Assembly: GCA_017450105.1 (NCBI GenBank) | Contig: JAFSXC010000006.1 | Coordinates: 1 to 64,000 of the forward strand | Origin: Lachnospiraceae bacterium | GTDB taxonomy: Bacteria; Bacillota; Clostridia; Lachnospirales; Lachnospiraceae | Length of the DNA: 64,000 nt | Reading direction: 5' to 3' | Shown here: one piece after another, positions 51,211-59,377 of the stretch | How positions within the stretch are numbered: the first letter of the stretch is position 1 | How the letters are laid out: every line of letters begins with the position of its first letter | The notes under the pieces: generated by a model | The model's database searches: none | Told to the model about the DNA's origin: nothing | The model's input: only the letters and a program-made list of their open reading frames with translations | Translations under genes and position numbers: made by a program

Positions 51211-51996
51211 ATGGAATCAGTTACAACAGACAAACGGATCCTGATCCTGATGCTGCAATACAGCGTTGTGGTAAAGGGAATTGAAAAGAAGCTTCAGGAT
51301 ATGGGCTGTAATGTCACGACCGTCGCGGATGAGCTGGAAAACCGGATCGAACGGTACTCCCCGGAGACGGACCTGCTTCTGTTTTACCTTCCCGGTGACC
51401 TTTATGATGATGCTTCAAAGAAGGCAAAATTTCTGAAGCTGTGCACGCTTGTTACGATCAAAAAAAAGAAAATGATCCTGATCGGGGAAGCAAAATACCA
51501 TGACGAGCTTCTGAAGGAGCATACGGAGCTCAGGGAATATGCCTGGATGAACCGCCCCGTGGATATGAAGGCGCTTGAAAACCGTGTGGAATCGGCCCTG
51601 ACGCCGACGACGGAGGCCGCGAAGGGAAAGCGGATCCTGATCGTGGATGATGACCCGTCCTATGCAAAGATGATCCGGGAGTGGATCAAGGATACCTACC
51701 GCGTGGATATCGTTACCGGCGGGATGCAGGCCATCAGCTTTCTTTTGAAGGTGCCGGAATCGGAGAAGGTGGATCTGATCCTTCTGGATTATGAGATGCC
51801 GGTGGTGGACGGCCCCCAGGTCCTGCAGATGCTTCGGCAGGAGGAGGGGACAAAGGATATACCGGTGATCTTTCTGACCGGGATCGGATCGAAGGAGGCT
51901 GTGATGCGGGTCATGAGCCTGAAGCCTGAGGGCTACCTCCTAAAGTCTGCAACGCGAATGGATATTCTTGATTTCTTACGGGATAAGCTGCAATGA
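51211..51996 (+). CDS. pseudoreceiver-receiver response regulator
   Basis: 261 residues. Residues 8-125 are a receiver-like domain without the phosphorylation site (RILILMLQYSVVVKGIEKKL, LLLFYLPGDLYDD). Residues 140-261 are an intact receiver (RILIVDDDPSYAKMIREWI, Asp193 in LLDYEMPVVDG, VIFLTG, GYLLKS). It ends with the receiver, with no output domain, unlike its paralogue at 21403 which has a long tail. GAAAGGAG precedes the ATG. ATGA overlap with the Hpt gene. It is the likely end point or shuttle of the phosphorelay. Confidence 0.88.
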   Translation: MESVTTDKRILILMLQYSVVVKGIEKKLQDMGCNVTTVADELENRIERYSPETDLLLFYLPGDLYDDASKKAKFLKLCTLVTIKKKKMILIGEAKYHDELLKEHTELREYAWMNRPVDMKALENRVESALTPTTEAAKGKRILIVDDDPSYAKMIREWIKDTYRVDIVTGGMQAISFLLKVPESEKVDLILLDYEMPVVDGPQVLQMLRQEEGTKDIPVIFLTGIGSKEAVMRVMSLKPEGYLLKSATRMDILDFLRDKLQ

Positions 51997-52604
51997 CAGA
52001 AAAGGAAAGGGAACGGTTTTCCTGTCTGGAGGGGTCTGAAATAGACGTGGAGGTGGGGCTTAGAAACAGTGGCAGCAGTGGATCCTATCTGTCTTTACTC
52101 AAGATCTTTTTCGAGTCGATCGAGGAAAACGAAGCACAATTAAATCGTCTGTACAACGAGCAGGATATCCGAAACTATACGATTAAGGTCCATGCTCTGA
52201 AAAGCTCAGCCAGAATCATCGGCGCGACAGACCTCGGGGAGCGGGCCCAGGGTCTGGAAAATGCCGGAAAGGCCGGAGATACGGATTATATTGCGGCGGA
52301 GCATGAGGCATTCCTTTCGGCCTACAGCTCTATGCAGGGTCCGTTGTCCGCTTTGTTCCGACAGAAGGAGGAGGGCGAGGACCGGCCGGAGGCCGATGAG
52401 AGCCTGATGAAGAGCGTCTACGACGAGGTCCTTGCCGCCGCGGAGGATATGGACTGCGAGCGGCTGGACAGCTTCTTTGCGGAGATGGCGGACTATAAGA
52501 TCCCGGACGGGGAGGCTGTGCTTTATGAGCAGCTTAAGGTTGCGACGGGCAGATACGAATACCGGACCATCCGAAGGCTTTTGAAGGAGAAACAAACATC
52601 ATGA
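51993..52604 (+). CDS. Hpt phosphotransfer protein with C-terminal helical domain
   Basis: 203 residues. The Hpt bundle covers residues 20-110, with phospho-histidine His67 in KVHALKSSARIIGA. A second helical module of about 75 residues (ESLMKSVYDEVLAAAEDMD, CERLDSFFAEMADYKIP) follows an acidic linker. The same Hpt plus module pair ends the DegV kinase downstream. ATGA overlaps on both sides. It can carry phosphate between the hybrid kinases and the receiver protein. Confidence 0.9.
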   Translation: MTEKERERFSCLEGSEIDVEVGLRNSGSSGSYLSLLKIFFESIEENEAQLNRLYNEQDIRNYTIKVHALKSSARIIGATDLGERAQGLENAGKAGDTDYIAAEHEAFLSAYSSMQGPLSALFRQKEEGEDRPEADESLMKSVYDEVLAAAEDMDCERLDSFFAEMADYKIPDGEAVLYEQLKVATGRYEYRTIRRLLKEKQTS

Positions 52605-54652
52605 TTCAAAAGACAAACGAAAAATTTGTCGTTTTGGTCACCACGCTGTTGGCAGCTGGCCTGATCGGGGAAAATCTTGTGATGGGCTGGGAGTTCTGGG
52701 TTCCTGTCCCGATCCTGATCGGTATCATCTTCATGTGGTGGATCAACCTGAGTGAAAAGATCGTGATTGATATCCGGAAGGGCTTTTATTTTGCCTTTGC
52801 CGTGCTGATCATCTTTTACCACGGAATCCATAAGACCACGCTTTATGATATCGGGATCGTTGTGATTCTGGCAATGGTTACCTTTGCTCTGTTGCGCACC
52901 GCCTACATGATGAGTATCTTCTTTGCAGAGTATTTCCTTCTTCTTTTTATCCATTTGATCAATCTTCCGGGAGGAACTCCCATTACCTTCGAAAAGCTTA
53001 CCGTTACGAGGCTTCTCCTGCACACGGCGGTCGTATTTGCCCTTTACTTAATCAGCACGAAGAGCATCAATGACCGGCTTGAGGAGGAAGAGGAAACCAG
53101 AAAACGGGAGGAGCGGATCGAAACCAACGATGTCAGCATGGAGGACTTCTTGTCCAACATTTCGCATGAGCTGCGGACACCGGTGAACGTCGTGAACGGT
53201 ATGTCGGATCTTCTGATTAAGAAGGGCGCGGGTGCGGAAGCCGATGCGATCAAAAACGCGGGCGTCCGGCTGGCCTACCAGATCGAGGATATCCAGGATT
53301 ATACCGAATGTAAGCGTCAGAAGGTCTTTCTGGAGGAGGATAATTATATGAGCACCTCCCTGATCAACGACGTCGTAGCGAGCTTCCGTGCGGGCGAAAG
53401 GGCATCCGAGCTGGAGCTTGTGGTGGACCTGAATCCGAGAACGCCGGCGATGATGCGCGGGGATATCAAAAAGCTCCATAAGATCTTCCGGCATCTCCTG
53501 GAAAATGCCGTGAAGTTTACCCGGACCGGCGGTATTTTTGTCCGGATGTATGCGGAGAACGCGGACTACGGAGTGAACCTGTGTATCGAAATGACGGATA
53601 CCGGGATCGGGATGGACCGGAAGGCCATTGCCGCGGTTACCGAGGGTATGTTCCAGGCCAATAAAAAGAGAAACCGCAGCTCCGGCGGTATCGGGCTGGG
53701 GCTGTTCATCGTCTACGGCTTTGTACACAGGATGGGCGGCTTTGTCAAGATCGAGAGCGAAAAAAAAGTCGGTACCACGGTCCGCGTGACCATTCCGCAG
53801 AAGGTGGTGAACGCGAAACCCTGTCTGGCGCTTGAGGAGACCTTCGACGGATCCGTGCTGTTCCATGTGAAGCCGGACAAATATAAGGTCCCGCAGCTTC
53901 GGGACTTCTACCGTACAATGGCAACGAACCTGGCTACGGGTATCCGCGTGCCGCTTTATGCCGCGGATACCGTGTATGAGGTGGAGCGGCTGAGGGAAAA
54001 GATCCATGCGAAGCATGTATTCATGGGCGAGGAGGAGTACGAAGAAAACCGCGGATATTTTGAGGAGCTGGCCAAGGAGGACATTACCGTTGTGGTATCC
54101 GCCGGACCGGACTTTAAGACGCCTGAGAACAGCCGCGTGATCCTGATGCCGAAGCCCCTGTATGCCTATCCGGCGATCAAGGTCTTAAACGAGGGCCGGG
54201 ATGCAAAGGATATCGAGGGCCGCAATCGCGAGGAAAAGCCGGTATTTAAGGATGTGAAGGCGCTGATCGTGGATGACGAGCCGATGAACCTCGTGGTGGC
54301 GACCTCGTTATTCAGAGAATACGGAATGATCATTGATACCGCGGGAAGCGGAAGGGAAGCGATCAAAAAGTTCCGCTCAGAGGAGTACGATGTGGTCTTC
54401 ATGGATCATATGATGCCGGAAATGGACGGGGTCGAGGCCATGAAGCAGATCAAGGCGGCGGCTGCGGACCTCGACAGGAAGGTGAAGATCGTTGCGCTGA
54501 CCGCCAACGCCGTTTCCGGTGCGCGGGAAATGTTTATTCAGGAGGGCTTTGACGGCTTTATCGCGAAGCCCATCAATACAGCGGATTTTGAACGAGTGAT
54601 GCTGCGGGTGCTGCCGGAATCCGTAAAGGGCAGAGGAGGTGAAATGCGATGA
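52601..54652 (+). CDS. membrane hybrid histidine kinase (HK-pseudoreceiver-receiver)
   Basis: 683 residues. Five or so N-terminal hydrophobic segments (residues 8-155) lead through a charged helix to HisKA with His189 in NISHELRTPVN. HATPase_c has HLLENAVKF, DTGIGMD and GGIGLGLFIVYGF. A segment of about 120 residues (410-540) has no acceptor and looks like a pseudoreceiver. The C-terminal receiver has ALIVDDEPMNL, Asp602 in VVFMDHMMPEMDG and FIAKPI. The membrane part has no periplasmic sensor loop of note, so it may sense within the bilayer or via partners. Confidence 0.92.
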   Translation: MIQKTNEKFVVLVTTLLAAGLIGENLVMGWEFWVPVPILIGIIFMWWINLSEKIVIDIRKGFYFAFAVLIIFYHGIHKTTLYDIGIVVILAMVTFALLRTAYMMSIFFAEYFLLLFIHLINLPGGTPITFEKLTVTRLLLHTAVVFALYLISTKSINDRLEEEEETRKREERIETNDVSMEDFLSNISHELRTPVNVVNGMSDLLIKKGAGAEADAIKNAGVRLAYQIEDIQDYTECKRQKVFLEEDNYMSTSLINDVVASFRAGERASELELVVDLNPRTPAMMRGDIKKLHKIFRHLLENAVKFTRTGGIFVRMYAENADYGVNLCIEMTDTGIGMDRKAIAAVTEGMFQANKKRNRSSGGIGLGLFIVYGFVHRMGGFVKIESEKKVGTTVRVTIPQKVVNAKPCLALEETFDGSVLFHVKPDKYKVPQLRDFYRTMATNLATGIRVPLYAADTVYEVERLREKIHAKHVFMGEEEYEENRGYFEELAKEDITVVVSAGPDFKTPENSRVILMPKPLYAYPAIKVLNEGRDAKDIEGRNREEKPVFKDVKALIVDDEPMNLVVATSLFREYGMIIDTAGSGREAIKKFRSEEYDVVFMDHMMPEMDGVEAMKQIKAAAADLDRKVKIVALTANAVSGAREMFIQEGFDGFIAKPINTADFERVMLRVLPESVKGRGGEMR

Positions 54653-57600
54653 TCCGTGTTCTCAAATCTGCTATTGCTGCGATAAAGGACCCCGAACGGC
54701 CGTTAGCGGAGCGGATCTTTCTGATCCTGACCTTTGTATCGGAAATTACGGTCGTTATTGCGTTGATCGGGGACCTGATCATTAAGGAAAGTCCGCTGGA
54801 GATCATGATCCTTGTCTCGATCCTTATTGTGGTGCCGACCATTGTTCTGATCTGCCTCCGGTTGGATAAGCTCCAGATCGCGATCCGGATCATCATGATC
54901 GGCCTGGTTGTGGTCATATTGCCGGCCCTGTTCTTCTTCGGCGGCGGAGTACAGGGCGGCGGCGTTCTGTGGATCATCTTCGCCTTTATGTACGGAGGAT
55001 TGGTGCTCCACGGAAGATGGCGCAATGTTATGTTTCTGCTGATCATGCTCCTGTCCCTGGCCTGCTTTGTTATCTCCTATCTGCATCCGGAGCTTCTGTA
55101 CCCGCATACCGTAAAAATGTTTTATGCGGATACCTTTATCTCGCTGATGCTCGTGGGTGTGTTATGCTTTATCATGACCTGGTTCCAGGGACGCCTGTTT
55201 ATGGAAAAGAGTGAGCGCGCAAAAAAGGAGGCCGAAAGGGCCGAGGAGCTGACCCGTTCCCAGAACCGGTTTTTTTCGAGCATGAGCCACGAGATCCGTA
55301 CGCCGATCAACTCGATCCTGGGCCTGAATGAGCTGATCCTCCGGGATCAGTCCGCGTCGGATGAAATCGTGCGGGATGCCTCCGGGATCCAGGGCTCCGG
55401 GAAAATGCTTCTTGCCCTGATCAACGACATCCTGGATTTTTCCAAGATCGAAGCCGGGAGCATGGACATCGTTCCCGTGGATTACCGCGTGGGGGATATG
55501 CTGTCCGAGATCGTAAATATGCTCTGGATCAAGGCCAACGATAAGGGGCTGCAATTTGAAGTGACCGTGGACCCGGAGGTGCCGATGGTGCTCTACGGGG
55601 ATGAGGTCCGGATCAAGCAGATCCTGATCAATCTTTTGAACAACGCGGTAAAGTATACCAAGGAAGGCCGGGTGGAGCTTCGCGTCGAAAGCAAGGGAGA
55701 GACCGAGGAAACGATAGAGCTATGGATCTCCGTTTCCGACACGGGCATGGGAATCAAAAGGGAGGATATTCCCTATCTGTTTGATGCCTTCAAGCGTGTG
55801 GACGAGGGGAAAAACCGGCATATCGAGGGAACGGGCCTCGGCCTTTCCATCGTAAAGCAGCTGGTAGAGCTGATGGACGGCGATATCTCCGTGAACAGTA
55901 TTTACGGTGAGGGTACCACCTTCCTGGTGAAGCTGGTTCAGAGGGTCTCCGATCCCACGAAGATCGGCGAGCTGAATATTCATAACCAGCAGGTGGTGCG
56001 GCGGAGTGTTTATGAAAGCAGCTTCCTGGCGCCCGAGGCCAGGATCCTGATCGTCGATGACAACGAGATGAATCTCGAGGTCGAAAGCCGCTTGCTTACG
56101 GATACCGATATGGCCATCGACAAGGCTTTGAACGGGAAGCAGGCTCTGGAAATGTGTCTGAAATACCATTACGATACGATCTTTATGGATCATCTGATGC
56201 CGGGCATGGACGGAATCGAATGTCTTGCAAACATCCGGGAGCAGGCGGGCGGGCTGAACCGTACCACGCCGGTGGTGGTGCTGACAGCCAATGCGGGGGC
56301 GGAGAACCGGGCGCTTTACAACAAGTCCGGGTTTGACGGTTACCTTGTGAAGCCCGTTTCCGGGGAATCGATGGAGAAGACCCTGATCCAGCATATTTCT
56401 TCCGAGAAGGTGATCCGCAGGAACACGATGATGGGAGTGGATGAGGACATCCACGCGTCGGATAAGTTCGCGGAAAAGGTGCCTGTGATCATTACCGCCT
56501 CCAGCATGTGCGACCTGCCCGACCCCGTGATCAAAAAGCTTCGTATCCCGATCATACCGTTCATCGTAAAAACGGAGGAGGGTGTCTTTAAGGACGGCTT
56601 GCAGATGGATGCCAACGAGCTGGTCCGGCACATGAGCCTCGGGAAGGATGCGGTCTCCTCTCCGCAGGGCGAGGAGGCATATACGGAGTTCTTCGCCGAC
56701 GTATTAAAGAGAGCGCATAACCTGATCCATATTTCCATTACCACGAGCATGAGCCGGGAATACGGTCTGGCCTGCGATGCGGCGCGGTCCTTTGACAATG
56801 TTTTCGTGGTGAATTCGGAGTGTGTCTCCAGCGCTACGGGTATCCTGGTTCTGATCGCCTGTAAGTTGGTTCAGCAGGGAATGCAGGTACAGGACATTCT
56901 CAATGAGCTGGATAAGGTGAAGCACCGTCTGAGGTGCAGCTTCGTTATCGATACAACGGAATACATGGTCCGGCGCGGACTCATCAGTAACCGCGTCCAC
57001 CGGATCGCGGAGGCACTGAATCTCCACCCGGCCATAAGGGTCCGGGATAACAAACGGGGGATCGGCGGCATGTGGATCGGCCGGATGAAACGGGCCTACC
57101 GGAAATACATCGCCAAGATCCTTCCGCCGGATACGATTCCCGATGCGGATGTGGTCTTCATTACCTATGCGGATGTTCCGATCGAGACGCTGAACTGGAT
57201 TGAGGAAACTATACGGAGGACCGCCTATTTCGAGCATGTGGTCTTCCAGCAGGCCTCGGCGGCCATTACCTCAAACTGCGGCCCCGGGAGCCTTGGTATC
57301 CTGTATTTTCTGAAGTCCAACAAGTCCTATAATATCGGCTCCTTCATAGAGGATCTGTATGTAGGCGAAGCCGAGGAAGCGGAAGCGGCTTCGGAGGAGG
57401 TGCAGGAAGAGGAGGATACTGCCGAAGCAGAGGAGGAGACGCCGGACGAGGAGCTGGAGAAGGCGGAGGCCGCCCTGAAGGAATTTGAAGCCGAGTTTGC
57501 GGCCTCGTCCGCGGAGACATCGGTTTCCGAACCGAAATGGTATGAGGCGATCCCCGCTCTTGACCCGGAGGAAGCGATCAAAAACAGCGGCTCCGAGGAA

Positions 57601-58125
57601 GCCTTCCGTTCGGTCCTTAAGATCTTCTATGATTCGATCGGGGACCGGAGCGCCGAGCTGGAGGGGTGTTATTCCAATGAGGACTGGAAAAACTATACGA
57701 TCAAGATCCATGCGCTGAAGAGCTCGGCGAGGCTCGTCGGAGCAGGAGAGCTGTCAAGGGATGCGGAGGCTCTCGAGATGGCCGGGAAGGAGGATAACAT
57801 CGCTTATATCCTGGAAAACCACGCACATGCGATGGAGGAATACCTGCAGCTGAAGGAGGCCATCGCCCCTCTCTTTACAGAGGACGAAACGGAGGACGGG
57901 GACGGCGGCTCGGACAAGCCAGTGGCGGATGAGTACCTGATGGAGGGAATCTATGAGGGGCTTAAGGAGGCCGCACAGGCCATGGACTGCGATATGGTCG
58001 AGGAGATATTAAAGGAGATCGGGGGCTATACGATCCCGGAGGGAGAAAGAGAGAGGTTTACCCGTGTGAAGGAAAAGGCGGACATGCTGGATTATGACGG
58101 GATTTTAGAGGCATTGGGCGGATGA
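54649..58125 (+). CDS. hybrid histidine kinase with DegV (fatty-acid-binding) domain and Hpt
   Basis: 1158 residues. Order: five to six membrane helices (18-180); coiled coil; HisKA with His214 in SMSHEIRTPINS; HATPase_c (LLNNAVKYTKEG, DTGMGIKREDIPYLF, GTGLGLSIV); receiver at 463-585 with Asp514 in IFMDHLMPGMDG; a complete DegV-family domain at about 608-895; an acidic linker; Hpt with His1021 in KIHALKSSARLVG; a helical module like that of the 51993 protein. DegV landmarks are ITASSMCDLPDPVIKKLRIP, GVFKDGLQMDANELVRHM, AVSSPQ, SECVSSATGILVLIACKL, VRRGLISNRVHRI and NCGPGSLGILYF. DegV/FakB proteins bind fatty acids, so a lipid input is inferred. ATGA overlap with the previous kinase. Confidence 0.9.
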   Translation: MIRVLKSAIAAIKDPERPLAERIFLILTFVSEITVVIALIGDLIIKESPLEIMILVSILIVVPTIVLICLRLDKLQIAIRIIMIGLVVVILPALFFFGGGVQGGGVLWIIFAFMYGGLVLHGRWRNVMFLLIMLLSLACFVISYLHPELLYPHTVKMFYADTFISLMLVGVLCFIMTWFQGRLFMEKSERAKKEAERAEELTRSQNRFFSSMSHEIRTPINSILGLNELILRDQSASDEIVRDASGIQGSGKMLLALINDILDFSKIEAGSMDIVPVDYRVGDMLSEIVNMLWIKANDKGLQFEVTVDPEVPMVLYGDEVRIKQILINLLNNAVKYTKEGRVELRVESKGETEETIELWISVSDTGMGIKREDIPYLFDAFKRVDEGKNRHIEGTGLGLSIVKQLVELMDGDISVNSIYGEGTTFLVKLVQRVSDPTKIGELNIHNQQVVRRSVYESSFLAPEARILIVDDNEMNLEVESRLLTDTDMAIDKALNGKQALEMCLKYHYDTIFMDHLMPGMDGIECLANIREQAGGLNRTTPVVVLTANAGAENRALYNKSGFDGYLVKPVSGESMEKTLIQHISSEKVIRRNTMMGVDEDIHASDKFAEKVPVIITASSMCDLPDPVIKKLRIPIIPFIVKTEEGVFKDGLQMDANELVRHMSLGKDAVSSPQGEEAYTEFFADVLKRAHNLIHISITTSMSREYGLACDAARSFDNVFVVNSECVSSATGILVLIACKLVQQGMQVQDILNELDKVKHRLRCSFVIDTTEYMVRRGLISNRVHRIAEALNLHPAIRVRDNKRGIGGMWIGRMKRAYRKYIAKILPPDTIPDADVVFITYADVPIETLNWIEETIRRTAYFEHVVFQQASAAITSNCGPGSLGILYFLKSNKSYNIGSFIEDLYVGEAEEAEAASEEVQEEEDTAEAEEETPDEELEKAEAALKEFEAEFAASSAETSVSEPKWYEAIPALDPEEAIKNSGSEEAFRSVLKIFYDSIGDRSAELEGCYSNEDWKNYTIKIHALKSSARLVGAGELSRDAEALEMAGKEDNIAYILENHAHAMEEYLQLKEAIAPLFTEDETEDGDGGSDKPVADEYLMEGIYEGLKEAAQAMDCDMVEEILKEIGGYTIPEGERERFTRVKEKADMLDYDGILEALGG

Positions 58126-58159
58126 AATACGGTAATTTGTAAGTAGAGGAGGAACTATT

Positions 58160-58378
58160 ATGGAAGCAGTTGTTCAGGAAAAGATGAAGCGCATTCTCCA
58201 GGGAGACCTGAAGTATACTTCCGCGAATCTCGCGTTTAATATGCTGATCTCAAAGCTGCAGAAAAGGGTGCAGGCGGATCCCGGAAGTATCGAGCTGTGC
58301 ATCAGGGAAATGGACGCATTTTTGGCGAAGTACCCTATTGTCGCGAAGGTAGATGCCGCGAACATAGCCGCGCTTTGA
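58160..58378 (+). CDS. 72-residue orphan protein in the phosphorelay operon
   Basis: Not recognised. 72 residues, helical, no signal peptide (VQEKMKRILQGDLKYTSANL, LISKLQKRVQADPGSIEL, MDAFLAKYPIVAK). A strong GAGGAGGAAC precedes the ATG, so it is very likely translated well, perhaps above its neighbours. It sits between the DegV kinase and the FIST-like protein with gaps of 34 and 29 bases. It may be an adaptor or partner protein; nothing in the sequence proves this. Confidence 0.75.
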   Translation: MEAVVQEKMKRILQGDLKYTSANLAFNMLISKLQKRVQADPGSIELCIREMDAFLAKYPIVAKVDAANIAAL

Positions 58379-58407
58379 CAAAGAAACAATAATAAGGGGG
58401 TAGAAAA

Positions 58408-59373
58408 ATGCTTATTACGTTGGAAGAAACCAGTGCTATGATCCGTCAGGGAAGGACTTTGCATATTGCTGCGGATGACGCCTTGCTTCAGCAGCTCCCG
58501 AAGGGGAGGTGGATCGGCGGGACCACTCCGTATTTCAGCAGCGAGGAGGGTGGGATCTTCACAAAGGAAAAGCTCTTTGTGACGGAGATCGACTTTGCCG
58601 AAGAGATACGGATCGCTTCCTACGGGAAATATAATGTGTTCCAGATCATGGAGGAGTGCTATGACAACTGCCTTACGCTTCTGATCATGCCCTACGGCTC
58701 CGAGGTGGCGAATAAGTATGCCAAGGAGGCTCCGGAGGTGGAGGAGCTCTTAATGCGTCCGACGCTTGGCTGGATCTCCGGCTTTGACCTGAACGCGCCC
58801 GGTGCAGCGAAGGTCTATAACGGCGAGACCGGAGAGAGCTTTACGGACAGGGCGGTGGTTATGTATTGCAGGCTCCCGAAGGAGCAGACCGTCCTGATCA
58901 ATATGATCAACCTTTTTACGGATGACAAGGCAGATCCCGTGATCCGGTTCGATGTGAACGAGCTGGAGGTTACGGATTGTACCGTGGATGGCGTGAAAGT
59001 TAATTTTGCCGAATACATAAGACAAAAGGGGATCGATCCGAGTATGCCGCTGGTATCAGATCATAACGGCTCCTACTTAAATACCTCCATCCGTGAGGTC
59101 AGAGAGAAGGAAGTAAGCCTGTATGCGCCGGTCTATCGGAACATCGAGTACCGCTTTGCTTCGCATGTAGATGATTACGCCGCGGAGTTTATGCGGAGGC
59201 TGAACGAGCAGGGACAGAGGAAGCCGGTCTTTTCCTGCAACTGTATTTTGAACTTTCAGCTCGGGAATCTCGAGGGAAAGAAGACCCTGCCCTTTATCGG
59301 GCCGGTTACCTTCGGCGAGGTGGCTTATCAGCTCATGAATCAAACTCTTGTGTATTGTGAAATTGTAGGATGA
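58408..59373 (+). CDS. FIST-like / DUF6976-type signalling protein
   Basis: 321 residues, soluble. The N-terminal half has WIGGTTPYFSSEEGG, where FIST proteins have a GxST-type loop, and the C-terminal half has FSCNCILNFQLGNLEGK and PFIGPVTFGEVAYQLMNQTL, the place of the FIST_C cysteine/glycine region and its GFYTYGEI-like motif. FIST proteins are proposed small-ligand, possibly amino-acid, sensors tied to kinases and c-di-GMP enzymes. I recall the family label DUF6976 for close relatives. AAGGGGG precedes the ATG. It ends 4 bases before the alanine symporter. Confidence 0.55.
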   Translation: MLITLEETSAMIRQGRTLHIAADDALLQQLPKGRWIGGTTPYFSSEEGGIFTKEKLFVTEIDFAEEIRIASYGKYNVFQIMEECYDNCLTLLIMPYGSEVANKYAKEAPEVEELLMRPTLGWISGFDLNAPGAAKVYNGETGESFTDRAVVMYCRLPKEQTVLINMINLFTDDKADPVIRFDVNELEVTDCTVDGVKVNFAEYIRQKGIDPSMPLVSDHNGSYLNTSIREVREKEVSLYAPVYRNIEYRFASHVDDYAAEFMRRLNEQGQRKPVFSCNCILNFQLGNLEGKKTLPFIGPVTFGEVAYQLMNQTLVYCEIVG

Positions 59374-59377
59374 TCCT

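Noticed and set aside
53048..54016. A 322-codon minus-strand open frame
   Set aside because: Antisense to the hybrid kinase; His/Arg-rich shadow.
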